From a virus, in IMG/VR virus record IMGVR_UViG_3300044970_001347, positions 1 through 30,094 of that record: DNA of 30,094 nt. One strand, given 5' to 3'. The notes under the pieces are model-generated. The model was not told the origin of the DNA. It worked only from the letters and a program-made list of their open reading frames with translations, and made no database searches. A program made the translations under genes and the position numbers. This document shows positions 14,193-22,353 of this stretch, in pieces. Every line of letters starts with the position of its first letter. The first letter of the stretch is position 1.

Positions 14193-14301
14193 GAGTCTCA
14201 CGAAACGTTTTTTGATCGCAAAGGAGCCGCCGGTAGTTGCGCAACCGGTTGCGCGCCCAGCGCTACCGTGGCCCAATCGGAGCCCTCCCTTCGTGAGACT
14301 C
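14193..14301. repeat. Nested inverted repeats and 16-bp palindrome upstream of the cassette
   Basis: The 304-base gap 14008-14311 has no supported gene. Its right half holds a perfect 12-base inverted repeat GAGTCTCACGAA (14193-14204) / TTCGTGAGACTC (14290-14301); inside it CGGTAG (14231-14236) / CTACCG (14263-14268); and at the centre a perfect 16-base palindrome GCGCAACCGGTTGCGC (14239-14254). The outer arms carry the same CTCACG/CGTGAG core as the array at 13146-13408. Candidates are an operator, the second half of a partition or origin site, or the cos region. Confidence 0.6.
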
Positions 14302-14311
14302 CAGGCGCCGC

Positions 14312-15031
14312 ATGACTTCTGTGACAATCCCGGCGATGGCCAAGCGCATCGAGCTCTGGCCCGTCGGGAAGCTGGTTCCGTACGAGCGCAACGCGCGCAC
14401 CCACTCGACTGAGCAGATCGGCCAGCTCGCCGCGAGCATCGTCGAGTTCGGCTTCCTCAATCCGATCCTGGTGGACACCTCCGCGGGGATCCTGGCGGGC
14501 CATGGCCGGCTGGCCGCGGCGCAACAGCTGGGCTTGGCGAAGGTGCCGGTGGTGGTGCTCGACCACCTGGATGAGCGGCAGCGCCGCGCCTACGTGCTGG
14601 CGGACAACAAGCTGGCGGAGAACGCGGGGTGGGACCTGGAGCTCCTGCGCCAGGAGATCAACGCGATGGAGATCGACCCGGCGGTGCTGGGCTTTGGCGA
14701 GGACGACCTGAAGCGACTGCACGACGGGCTGGAGCTCGAGGCGTTCGAGGGCATGGCGGAGGCCGGCACGGAGCGCGCGGAGCCGGAGCGGCAGCCGGGC
14801 CTGGGGCTGCCGGATGGCGACGACGAGGATGAGGCTGCAGACGCGACAGCGGAGAGCGGCGAAGTGGAGGAGCGGCACATCTTCAGCGTGAACCTGCTGT
14901 GGGATGACCGCGAGGTGGTGCTGGCTGCGGTGCGCGCGGCGAAGGAGCGCCATGGGCTGGAAGGAACGCCCGAGGCGCTGGTGCAGATCTGCAGGGAGTG
15001 GCTGGATGAGCAAGGCGCTGGAACTGATTGA
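14312..15031 (+). CDS. ParB/sulfiredoxin-fold protein
   Basis: A 239-residue protein. The N-terminal ParB-like domain (about 10-115) has LVPYERNARTHSTEQIGQLA, then FGFLNPILVD, the phosphoesterase/nucleotide-binding-type motif LAGHGRLAAA, and VLADNKLAENAGWD. This version usually forms the N-terminal part of phage DNA methylases, but no methylase follows: instead there is an acidic linker (about 150-190) and a short helical C-terminal domain, WDDREVVLAAVRAAKE. ATG 14312 is chosen; ATG 14336 is possible. It overlaps the cupin gene by 26 bases. ParB-fold domains can bind CTP or act as nucleases; which applies is unknown. Confidence 0.8.
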   Translation: MTSVTIPAMAKRIELWPVGKLVPYERNARTHSTEQIGQLAASIVEFGFLNPILVDTSAGILAGHGRLAAAQQLGLAKVPVVVLDHLDERQRRAYVLADNKLAENAGWDLELLRQEINAMEIDPAVLGFGEDDLKRLHDGLELEAFEGMAEAGTERAEPERQPGLGLPDGDDEDEAADATAESGEVEERHIFSVNLLWDDREVVLAAVRAAKERHGLEGTPEALVQICREWLDEQGAGTD

Positions 15032-15710
15032 GCTGGGGCATGGGCTGCTGCGCGAGCTCCCGGATGCCCGGCTGTGGGGCGTGGATGATGGGGCCCTGGT
15101 GCTGGGCGAGGACGCGACGCACTTCGTGTTCTGCTACCAGGGCGCGGTGACGATTCGGCAGAGCGGGGCATGGCCGCATGTGCTGACGGCGGGAATGTAT
15201 GCGTCGGCGCCAGGCAAGTGCGAGGTGCGGCCGGTGGGCCAGGACCTGAGCCGGGGCATCGTGATCAGCCGGCATCGCTGGCTGGGGGTGATGGTGATCG
15301 GCGGGCCGCTCGAGGAGCGCGGGCGGCTGCGCTACATCGACGGCTGCACCGACAGCCTGCTGGTGCCGCCGGTGCGGATGGGCGACCCGTGCCTGAACGG
15401 GCTGTGGTTTCCGCTGGGCACCGAGCAGACGATGCACACACACCCGAGCGTGCGTGTGGGGATGGTGGTGCGCGGGCGTGGGTGGTGCGAGACGCCGGAG
15501 GGCGAGTTCGAGCTGCGGCCTGGGATGGTGTTTGTGATCCACCCGCACGGTGAGCACCGGTTCAGGACGGGGCGTGATGCAGGGCTGACGGTGGTGGCGT
15601 GGCACCCGGACAGCGACACGGGCCCGACGGACGTGGATCACCCAATGCTCAATCGCACGATGGTTGCGGGCGTGTCGGCCGCGGCGATCCCGGAGCTGCA
15701 GACGCGATGA
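15006..15710 (+). CDS. Cupin-domain protein
   Basis: A 234-residue protein whose C-terminal half is a cupin barrel: metal-ligand candidates MHTH (about residues 142-145), the GMVVRGRGW strand-turn, and PGMVFVIHPHGEHRF with His ligands near residues 179-183. The N-terminal half (HFVFCYQGAVTI, VLTAGMYASAPG) has a similar rhythm and may be a degenerate second barrel. Cupins may be metal-dependent oxygenases, isomerases or sensors. It is coupled to the PAPS-reductase-like gene by ATGA. A cupin in this ParB/PAPS-reductase setting is not familiar to me. Confidence 0.72.
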   Translation: MSKALELIELGHGLLRELPDARLWGVDDGALVLGEDATHFVFCYQGAVTIRQSGAWPHVLTAGMYASAPGKCEVRPVGQDLSRGIVISRHRWLGVMVIGGPLEERGRLRYIDGCTDSLLVPPVRMGDPCLNGLWFPLGTEQTMHTHPSVRVGMVVRGRGWCETPEGEFELRPGMVFVIHPHGEHRFRTGRDAGLTVVAWHPDSDTGPTDVDHPMLNRTMVAGVSAAAIPELQTR

Positions 15711-16879
15711 CGCTGCGGCCGACGAGCACCAACCAGGACGTGATGACTGCAGCGCTGGATCGGATCCGGCGGATCTACGACCTGTTCGACCGCGTGGTGG
15801 TGAGCTTCAGCGGGGGGAAGGACTCGACGACGGTGCTGAACCTGACGGCGATGGTGGCGCGCGAGCGCGGCCGGCTGCCGCTGGACGTCTACTTCGTCGA
15901 TGAGGAGGCCTGCTACCCGGAGACGATCGAATACGTCGAGCGGGTGCGCGCCAGGGATGATCTGCGGTTCTTGTGGTGCTGCCTGCCGATCAAGCACCGG
16001 AATGCTTGCGCCAGGACGCAGCCGTGGTGGAACTGCTGGGATCCGGCAGCGCGTGACCGGTGGATCCGGCCGCTGCCGGCGGGCGCGGTGACCTTGCGGG
16101 ATGCGCCACGGTTTCGGATGGGGATGCAGCTCGACGATGTGGGCCCGGTGCTGTTCGGGCCTGAGTGCGGGACGGTGGCCGACCTGACGGGGATCCGTGC
16201 GCAGGAGTCGGTGCGGCGGCTGCAGACGGTGACCAAGAAGGTGCGAGACAACTACATCGCTGGCGCGCGCGAGGGCTACTACTTCAACTGCAAGCCGATC
16301 TACGACTGGAAGGCCGAGGACGTGTGGGTGGCGGCGAGCCGCGAGGGGTGGGACTACAACCGCGCCTATGACGTGCAGGCAATGATGGGCACCAGCGTGA
16401 GCCTGCAGCGGGTGACGCCACCCTTCGGCGAGGAGCCGCTTGGCGGGCTGTGGAAGTATCCGCAGGGATGGCCGGAGCTGTGGGAGCGGATGCTGCGGCG
16501 CGTGGAGGGTGTGGGCACGGCGGGCCGCTATGCGCGCACGGATCTGTATGGCGCGGCGCTGAAGGAGCCGCCGCCGGGCATGACCTGGCAGCAGTGGTCG
16601 CGAAGCCTGCTGGAGCTCTATCCGGCGAAGGAGCGCGCGGAGATCGCGCGGAGCATGGCGGGCGTGATCCGGATGCACCAGAAGAAAACGCACCGGCCGA
16701 TCCACGAGACGAAGGACGACGTGATGAGCGGCCTGAGCTGGCGGTACATCTGCCAGATGGTGAGCCGCGGCGACCTGAAGGGCCGGAAGAAGGGCCAGCT
16801 GACGCAGCGCGCGATCGCAGCGGCGAAGAAGGCGGGGCTGACGTTCGACGAGGTGAAGGCGCTGGAGGTGAAGCGATGA
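15707..16879 (+). CDS. PAPS-reductase-like PP-loop ATPase (IbrA-like)
   Basis: A 390-residue member of the phosphoadenosine phosphosulfate reductase-like group. The PP-loop SFSGGKDSTT (about 33-42) binds ATP and is followed by the VYFVDEEACYPETIEYV strand-helix and LTGIRAQESVRRL, the LxGxRxxES motif. Middle phrases FNCKPIYDWKAEDVWV complete the family order. The C-terminal 130 residues are helical and basic. It is longer than true CysH and lacks the usual C-terminal cysteine pair; in organisation with the following gene it resembles the IbrA/IbrB pair. It could activate a substrate by adenylation for sulfur transfer. That chemistry is inference. Confidence 0.85.
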   Translation: MTLRPTSTNQDVMTAALDRIRRIYDLFDRVVVSFSGGKDSTTVLNLTAMVARERGRLPLDVYFVDEEACYPETIEYVERVRARDDLRFLWCCLPIKHRNACARTQPWWNCWDPAARDRWIRPLPAGAVTLRDAPRFRMGMQLDDVGPVLFGPECGTVADLTGIRAQESVRRLQTVTKKVRDNYIAGAREGYYFNCKPIYDWKAEDVWVAASREGWDYNRAYDVQAMMGTSVSLQRVTPPFGEEPLGGLWKYPQGWPELWERMLRRVEGVGTAGRYARTDLYGAALKEPPPGMTWQQWSRSLLELYPAKERAEIARSMAGVIRMHQKKTHRPIHETKDDVMSGLSWRYICQMVSRGDLKGRKKGQLTQRAIAAAKKAGLTFDEVKALEVKR

Positions 16880-17400
16880 GCGTGGCGGAGCAGCCGGTGA
16901 GCAGGGTGCGATGGCTGCCGCGCGAACGGCTGCGGGGCAATAGCTACAACCCCAACGTGGTGGCGGCCCCGGAGCTGGAGCTGCTGGTGGTGAGCATCCT
17001 GGAGGATGGGTGGACGCAGCCGATCGTGACGCTGCCCGAGGACCAGGGCGGCAGCTTCCAGATCGTGGATGGGTTTCACCGGTGGACGGTGAGCGCAGAT
17101 CCGCGACTGCTGGCGCTCACCGGTGGCCAGGTGCCGACGGTGCAAGTGCGGCTCGACCCAGTGCATCGGATGATGAGCACCATCCGCCACAACCGGGCGC
17201 GCGGCACCCATGCGGTTCTGAAGATGGCGGACATCGTGCGGAGCATCGCTGATGACGGCGTGCCACAGAAGCAGATCCAGAAGCGGCTGGGGATGGAATC
17301 GGAAGAGGTGGTGCGGCTGGTAAATCGAGCCGGGATGCCTACCCAAGTGCGCAAGGTGGCGGCAGGATTGAACAAGGCCTGGGTGCCAGGGAAGGGCTGA
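16876..17400 (+). CDS. ParB-fold protein (IbrB-like)
   Basis: A 174-residue ParB/sulfiredoxin-fold protein. Visible features are WLPRERLRGNSYNPN at the start, VSILEDGWTQPIV, the catalytic-type loop IVDGFHRW (about 63-70) and an Arg-rich MMSTIRHNRARGTH, followed by a helix-turn-helix-like tail (QKQIQKRLGMESEEVVRLVN). It starts inside the stop of the PAPS-reductase-like gene (ATGA), the same order as ibrA-ibrB. The HTH tail suggests DNA contact. IbrB-type proteins are known as partners needed for activity in the Ibr regulatory pair. Confidence 0.82.
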   Translation: MSVAEQPVSRVRWLPRERLRGNSYNPNVVAAPELELLVVSILEDGWTQPIVTLPEDQGGSFQIVDGFHRWTVSADPRLLALTGGQVPTVQVRLDPVHRMMSTIRHNRARGTHAVLKMADIVRSIADDGVPQKQIQKRLGMESEEVVRLVNRAGMPTQVRKVAAGLNKAWVPGKG

Positions 17401-17795
17401 TGACGAACCGCGCTCCGATCCTGCAACTCACCTGGGCCGGCTTTGAAGCAGCGGTGGATCTGATTGCTGCGCAGTGCCGGCCTCGTGATCGCGCGGGCGT
17501 GCATGGCGTCGATCCAGCGGGGCAGCTGCTGGCCTATGAGCTCGGCGAGCGGCTCGGGTTAAACACGCTTTCGCAAGCAGGGCCCGGGACCATCGAGATT
17601 TATGGCCTGGCGATCAAGCCATCGCCCTCCACATGGTCATGGCCGGACGTCGAGGTGTGGGCCTGGGTCGACGCGACCGAGGCGCAGTCGGTGCAATCGG
17701 TGATGAAGGTGACGGCTGGCACGACGGTGCTCATGCCTTGGCAGGATGCGAGCGCGTCACAACGGCGAACGTTCGTCGCTGGATTTGATGATTGA
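17400..17795 (+). CDS. Possible phosphoribosyltransferase-like protein
   Basis: A 131-residue protein. The segments DRAGVHGVDPAGQLLAYELGERLGL resemble, over two short stretches (GVHGVDPAGQLLA), the 'GvprGG' strand and helix of type I phosphoribosyltransferases, and VEVWAWVDATEAQSV sits where the PRPP-binding acidic loop would fall. The acidic pair of that loop is not clearly conserved, so the enzyme may be inactive or the match fortuitous. It begins by a one-base overlap with the IbrB-like gene. Confidence 0.45.
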   Translation: MTNRAPILQLTWAGFEAAVDLIAAQCRPRDRAGVHGVDPAGQLLAYELGERLGLNTLSQAGPGTIEIYGLAIKPSPSTWSWPDVEVWAWVDATEAQSVQSVMKVTAGTTVLMPWQDASASQRRTFVAGFDD

Positions 17796-18072
17796 GATCG
17801 CGCGGATTACCTACGGCTGCCAATGGGATGAACATGGGCACGTGAGGGCCTGGCCGATGCGGATCAGCTTTGGCGCCGAGGGACCCGAGGTCACGGTGGA
17901 TCAGATGCTGGAAGGCCGCGGCCACACCGTGATGCTGATCGACCAGCTGGTGGAGCTGGTGTGCGGGATGACGCCGCAGGAGACGCCGATCCAGCTCGGG
18001 CATCATGCGCCGCCGGGCCTGGGCCGCAAGCTGGTCGATCGTGGCTTCTACGTTGAGTTGCTCCGCGACTGA
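17788..18072 (+). CDS. Small hypothetical protein (94 aa)
   Basis: A 94-residue protein starting MIEIARITYGCQWDEHGHVR and containing VTVDQMLEGRGHTVMLIDQL and a Gly/Pro-rich end. It starts eight bases inside the previous gene (ATGATTGA) and its stop overlaps the small terminase start by one base (TGATG). It physically links the accessory cassette to the packaging genes. No family is recognised. Confidence 0.5.
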   Translation: MIEIARITYGCQWDEHGHVRAWPMRISFGAEGPEVTVDQMLEGRGHTVMLIDQLVELVCGMTPQETPIQLGHHAPPGLGRKLVDRGFYVELLRD

Positions 18073-18638
18073 TGCTGATCAAGTTGGCCGAGTATGCAGC
18101 CCGCCATGGGGTGAGCCCGCAGGCGGTGCGAAAGGCCATCAACACGGGCCGGCTGCAGCGCAGCGTGCAGCGCGAAGGCAAGAGCTGGTGGATCGACCCG
18201 GAGGTGGCCGATATCGAGTGGGGCCGCAACACGGCGCCGGAGCAGCAACGCAGCAAGGATGCGATCAACGCGGGCAAGAAGGCGGCTCGCGGCGAGGCCG
18301 TGCCGCTGCCGCCGGTGGGCCCACCGGTGGGGAAGGGTGGCGCCACCTATGCGAGCGCGAAGGCGGCGGCCGAGGGCTACAAGGCGATGCTCCTCAAGCT
18401 CGATTACGAGGAGCGGGCCGGCAAGCTGGTGGACAAGGCGGCGGTGGAGCGCAGCTTCGCTGCTGCTGGAATGCAGGTGCGTGATGCGGTGATGCGCACG
18501 AGCCAGCAGATGGTGGGCGAGATTGCGTCAGCTGTTGGCGGGATGACGCAGGAGCAGCGCGCAGCGGTGCTGCAGGTGATCGACCGGCATCATGTGAGAG
18601 CCCTCGAGGAGTTGGTGCGTGCATCTGGCGTCGGCTGA
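18072..18638 (+). CDS. Terminase small subunit (Nu1-like)
   Basis: A 188-residue DNA-packaging protein of the Nu1 type. The N-terminal winged HTH (KLAEYAARHGVSPQAVRKAI, then NTGRLQRSVQREGKSWWIDP) would bind cos DNA; the centre is a long Ala/Lys-rich helix (KAAAEGYKAMLLKLDYEERAG) and the end is a helix for the large subunit. It is immediately followed, with a 20-base overlap, by the large subunit, as in lambda-type packaging. Its start overlaps the accessory cassette. Confidence 0.85.
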   Translation: MLIKLAEYAARHGVSPQAVRKAINTGRLQRSVQREGKSWWIDPEVADIEWGRNTAPEQQRSKDAINAGKKAARGEAVPLPPVGPPVGKGGATYASAKAAAEGYKAMLLKLDYEERAGKLVDKAAVERSFAAAGMQVRDAVMRTSQQMVGEIASAVGGMTQEQRAAVLQVIDRHHVRALEELVRASGVG

Positions 18639-20535
18639 TGATGCGCTGAAGGCGTTCTGGCGGACGCTGCGGCCTGACCCGCTGCTGACGGTGAGCGAGT
18701 GGGCGGATCAACGGAGGGTGTTGAGCCAGAAGGCGTCCAGCGAGCACGGTGAGTGGAAAACTTCCAGGACGCCGTATCTGCGCAAGCCGATGGATGACCT
18801 GTCGGCGACGAGCACTGTGCAGGAGGTGGTGCTGGTGTTCGGCGCGCAGATGGGGAAGAGCGAGATGCTCAACAACTGGATGGGCTACGTGATGGACATC
18901 CAGCCGGGGCCGGCACTGTTTGTGCAGCCGACCATCGACATGGCGAAGCGCTACAGCAAGATGCGCATCGCGCCGATGATCGAGGCGACGCCCAGCTTGG
19001 GCGAGAAGGTGAAGGCGCCGCGCGAGCGCGACTCGGGCAACACGCAGCTGATGAAGGAGTTCACCGGCGGCTTCCTGATCCTGGGCGGGGCCAATGCAGC
19101 GAGCGGCCTGGCGTCGATGCCGATCCGGTTCCTGGGCGGCGACGAGATCGACCGCTGGCCGGCAGACGTGGACGAGGAAGGCAGCCCGCTGGCGATCGTA
19201 AGCGCGCGGACGCGGACGTTCGGCGTGCGGAAGAAGCAGGCGTGGACATCGACGCCAACGATCGCGGGCCGCAGCCCGATCTGGTCGAAGTGGGAGACAA
19301 GCAATCAGCAGCAGCTGAAGCTGCCCTGTCCGCACTGCGGGCATCAGCAGATGATCGAGTGGGACCGGATCCGGTACGACCCGAAGGATCCGGGCCTGCC
19401 GAACACGCTGCGGACGCCGCCGGTGCTGATCTGCGAGGCGTGCGGCGAGGGCATCAGCGAAGACGCGAAGGCCTGGTGGTATGACCCGGAGGTGTTTGAC
19501 GAGGAATGGTGGGAGCCGCTGTTCCCTGACCGCGAAGTGCAGGGCTACCACTGCTCGGCGCTCTACTCACCCCTGGGCTGGTTCAGCTGGACTGAAGCCG
19601 CGGTCGGCTATGAGCAGGCGAAGGACAACCCGGCGGACTTGAAGCCGTGGTGGAACACGGTGCTGGCCGAGTGCTGGAACGACGACGGCGAGGCGCCGGA
19701 CTGGGAAGCGCTCTACAACCGGCGGGAGCTCTACGAGCTGGGCACGGTGCCCGACGGCGTGGTGTTCATCACCTGCGGCGTCGACGTGCAGATGGACCGC
19801 CTCGAGCTGGAGGTGGTGGGCTGGGGCCCTGGGATGGAGAGCTGGAGCCTCGACTACCAGGTGCTCGCCGGAGACACTGCGCAGCCGGCCGTGTGGCGGG
19901 AGCTGACGAAGTTCGTGCGCTCGGAGTTTGGCCGCGGCGACGGGCAGCGGCTGCCGATCAGGATGACGGCGATCGACTCGGGCTTCAGGAGCCAGGAGGT
20001 CTACCGCTGGGTGCGTGGCCAGGCCGGCAACAGCGTGATTGCGATCAAGGGCCAGGAGAGCCAGACAGCGATCATCGGCACGCCGGGCCGCGTCGAGGTG
20101 CTGCGCAATGGCAAGGCGCTGCGCGGCGGCGTGAAGGTGTGGCCGGTCGGCAGCAGCACGGCGAAGAGCGAGCTCTACGGCTGGCTGCGGCGGCCGATGC
20201 CTGACGACGGCGATGGCCTGCCGCATGGCTGGTGCCACTTCCCGCAGCACGGCGAGGAATATTTCAGGCAGCTCTGCGCCGAGCGGCTGACGAACACGAT
20301 CGACCGGCGGGGCTACAACCGGTTTGAGTGGATCAAGACGCGGCCGCGCAACGAAGCGCTGGACTGCCGGGTGTATGCGCGGGCCGCGGCGGCGCTAGTC
20401 GGCGCTGATCGCTGGAGCGAGGATCGCTGGGAGACAGAGCGCACCGGCGGGTTGCAGCGTGAGGAGCGGCGGCCTGCGCCGGTGCAGGAGGATGAGGCGG
20501 CGCCGCGGCCATCAGGATCGAGCTTCTGGGACTGA
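18619..20535 (+). CDS. Terminase large subunit (GpA family)
   Basis: A 638-residue GpA-type terminase. The ATPase has a Walker A-like FGAQMGKSEM (about 73-82) and Walker B FLGGDEIDRW (about 171-180); a zinc-finger-like pair, CPHCGH and CEACGE, lies near 237-275, and the nuclease half has GVDVQMDRLELEVVGWG then AIDSGFRSQEVY, which carry the metal-binding acids. The start is GTG with a GAGGAG ribosome site inside the small subunit gene. It pumps DNA into the prohead and cuts at cos. Confidence 0.93.
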   Translation: MHLASADDALKAFWRTLRPDPLLTVSEWADQRRVLSQKASSEHGEWKTSRTPYLRKPMDDLSATSTVQEVVLVFGAQMGKSEMLNNWMGYVMDIQPGPALFVQPTIDMAKRYSKMRIAPMIEATPSLGEKVKAPRERDSGNTQLMKEFTGGFLILGGANAASGLASMPIRFLGGDEIDRWPADVDEEGSPLAIVSARTRTFGVRKKQAWTSTPTIAGRSPIWSKWETSNQQQLKLPCPHCGHQQMIEWDRIRYDPKDPGLPNTLRTPPVLICEACGEGISEDAKAWWYDPEVFDEEWWEPLFPDREVQGYHCSALYSPLGWFSWTEAAVGYEQAKDNPADLKPWWNTVLAECWNDDGEAPDWEALYNRRELYELGTVPDGVVFITCGVDVQMDRLELEVVGWGPGMESWSLDYQVLAGDTAQPAVWRELTKFVRSEFGRGDGQRLPIRMTAIDSGFRSQEVYRWVRGQAGNSVIAIKGQESQTAIIGTPGRVEVLRNGKALRGGVKVWPVGSSTAKSELYGWLRRPMPDDGDGLPHGWCHFPQHGEEYFRQLCAERLTNTIDRRGYNRFEWIKTRPRNEALDCRVYARAAAALVGADRWSEDRWETERTGGLQREERRPAPVQEDEAAPRPSGSSFWD

Positions 20536-20563
20536 GTAGCATGGCCGGGAGGAGGCAGCTGGG

Positions 20564-20773
20564 ATGAGCACGTTCACGCAGGCGCATCTGGCCGCCATCG
20601 AGGAAGCGATTGCCGGCGGCTACCTGGAGGTGCGCTACGACGACAAGGTCGTGAAGTACCAGTCGATGAGCGACCTGATGCGCGCGCGCAACCTGATCGC
20701 CAGCAGCCTGGCGGCCGCCACTGCGCCGGCCGTGCGGATCGACTACCCGGCCGTGGTGCGGGATTACGAATGA
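20564..20773 (+). CDS. Head-to-tail joining protein, lambda gpW-like
   Basis: A 69-residue gpW homologue: LAAIEEAIAGGYLEVRYDDK then VVKYQSMSDLMRARNLIASS, matching the helix-hairpin-helix of lambda gpW, which sits under the portal and closes the head for tail joining. The start has a GGGAGGAGG ribosome site. Its stop overlaps the portal start (ATGA). Confidence 0.85.
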   Translation: MSTFTQAHLAAIEEAIAGGYLEVRYDDKVVKYQSMSDLMRARNLIASSLAAATAPAVRIDYPAVVRDYE

Positions 20774-22323
20774 ACCCTTTCGAGCAGCTGCTGGCGACGA
20801 TCGCACCGCGGATGGCGCTCCGGCGCCAGGCGGCCCGCTTGCAGCTCGATCAGATGCGCCGCTACGACGCGGCGGCGCGCGGCCGGCGGACAGATGGCTG
20901 GATCACGCAGGGCAGCAGCGCTGACTCAGCGAGCGCGCGTGGCTTCGGCATCCAGCGGGATCGTGCGCGCGACCTGGTGCGCAACAACCCCTACGCCAAG
21001 AAGGCGATCGAGAGCTGGGTGACGAACCTGATCGGCGCCGGCTGGAGCTTCAAGGCGAAGCAGTCGCGTCGCAATGGGCGCCAGGGCGAGCGCGTGACGG
21101 AGCTGATGCGCGGGTGGATGGCAGACCCGCGCCAGTGCGACTACCACGGCCTGCTGAACTTTGACGGGCTGATGGCGCAGGTGGTGCGCTGCTGGAAAGA
21201 GTCGGGCGAGGTGCTGATCAGGATGCGGACGCCGAGCCGGGCGACGATGCAACGCCTGGGCCTGACGATCCCCCTGCAGCTGCAGGTGATGGAGGGCGAC
21301 TGGATCGACGAGAACCACGACACGCCGGGCGCAACGGGCCAGGGGTGGACGAAGCGGGGGATCGTCTACGACGCCGAGGGCCGCCGCGAAGCGTTCTGGA
21401 TCTACAACTACCACCCGGGCGAGAGCGCGGTGCAGGCGACGAGCATCGTGAGCAACACGGTGCCGGCAGATCAGATCATCCACCTGTTCACGCCAGAGCG
21501 GCCCGGCATGACGCGAGGCGTGAGCTGCCTGGCGCCGGTGATGGTGCGGCTGAAGGACCTGGGCGACCTGCTCGATGCGCGGCTGATGAAGGAGAAAGTC
21601 GCGGCCTGCCTCGCGGCGGCTGTTGTGGATCTCGACGGCACGAGCGATCAGAAGAGCACGATCGGCGATCGGATCGAGCCGGGCGGCATCGTGCGGCTCG
21701 GCCCCGGCCAGGACATCCGGACGATCAACCCGCCAGCAGCGGGCGAGATCGACCGGGTGATCAAGACCTACCTGTTGGAGATCGCGGCCGGCATCGGCAT
21801 CACCTACGAAGAGCTCACGGGCGATTACAGCGGCGGCAGCTACACCCAGGGCCGGATGGGCTGGATCGGCTTCCAGCGCCGGCTGCAGAGCGACACCTGG
21901 CAGGTGCTGGCGCCGATGGCGTTCGACCAAATCTGGAACTGGTGGGCGACGCAGGCCTCGAGCGCTGGCGTGCCGACTGAAGGGCTGAGCGCCGACTGGA
22001 CGCCGCCGCGCCGTGAGCTCTACGACCCGCAGAGCGAGACGAGCAGCACCATCTCGCGCGTGCGCGCGGGCCTGCTGCCGCCGCAGGAAGCGATCCGCGC
22101 TGATGGCTATGAGCCGGACGAAGTGCTGCGGCAGATCCAGGAATGGAACGGTCAGCTGGATGCAGCCGGCATCGTGCTCGACAGCGACCCGCGGAAGGTG
22201 AGCGCGGCCGGCCTGACGCAGGCGCGGCCGATGGGATCGGTGCAGCCGCCGACCGGCGAGCCACCGGTTGAAGCTGAGCAACCGCCAGCGCCTGCAGCGC
22301 CGAGAACCCCTGCTGCAGGCTGA
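20770..22323 (+). CDS. Portal protein (lambda gpB type)
   Basis: A 517-residue lambda-type portal. Typical phrases are ARDLVRNNPYAKKAIESWV, WKESGEVLIRMRT, GDWIDENH, VPADQIIHLFTPERPGMTRG, LLEIAAGIGITYEELTGDYS and WQVLAPMAFDQIWNWW. The N-terminus is basic and the last about 50 residues are Pro/Ala/Glu-rich and disordered. It forms the dodecameric DNA channel. The order after gpW and before the protease-capsid fusion follows lambda W-B-C. Confidence 0.93.
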   Translation: MNPFEQLLATIAPRMALRRQAARLQLDQMRRYDAAARGRRTDGWITQGSSADSASARGFGIQRDRARDLVRNNPYAKKAIESWVTNLIGAGWSFKAKQSRRNGRQGERVTELMRGWMADPRQCDYHGLLNFDGLMAQVVRCWKESGEVLIRMRTPSRATMQRLGLTIPLQLQVMEGDWIDENHDTPGATGQGWTKRGIVYDAEGRREAFWIYNYHPGESAVQATSIVSNTVPADQIIHLFTPERPGMTRGVSCLAPVMVRLKDLGDLLDARLMKEKVAACLAAAVVDLDGTSDQKSTIGDRIEPGGIVRLGPGQDIRTINPPAAGEIDRVIKTYLLEIAAGIGITYEELTGDYSGGSYTQGRMGWIGFQRRLQSDTWQVLAPMAFDQIWNWWATQASSAGVPTEGLSADWTPPRRELYDPQSETSSTISRVRAGLLPPQEAIRADGYEPDEVLRQIQEWNGQLDAAGIVLDSDPRKVSAAGLTQARPMGSVQPPTGEPPVEAEQPPAPAAPRTPAAG

Positions 22324-22353
22324 CCCTAGAATCGTGGCGATGAAGGAGTACAC

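Noticed and set aside
14070-14327. 85-codon minus-strand frame across the 14008-14311 gap
   Set aside because: It runs through the terminator and both arms of the palindromes, has no ribosome site or neighbour coupling, and no recognisable domain.
14134-14412. 92-codon plus-strand frame upstream of the ParB-fold gene
   Set aside because: Overlaps 100 bases of the ParB-fold gene in another frame, with no ribosome site; the palindromic region better explains the sequence.
15638-16705. 355-codon minus-strand frame opposite the PAPS-reductase-like gene
   Set aside because: Shadow frame; the plus-strand gene has a PP-loop and coupled neighbours.
20926-22353. 475-codon minus-strand frame opposite the portal
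   Set aside because: Arg/His/Pro/Leu-rich shadow without motifs or ribosome site; the portal on the plus strand is certain.
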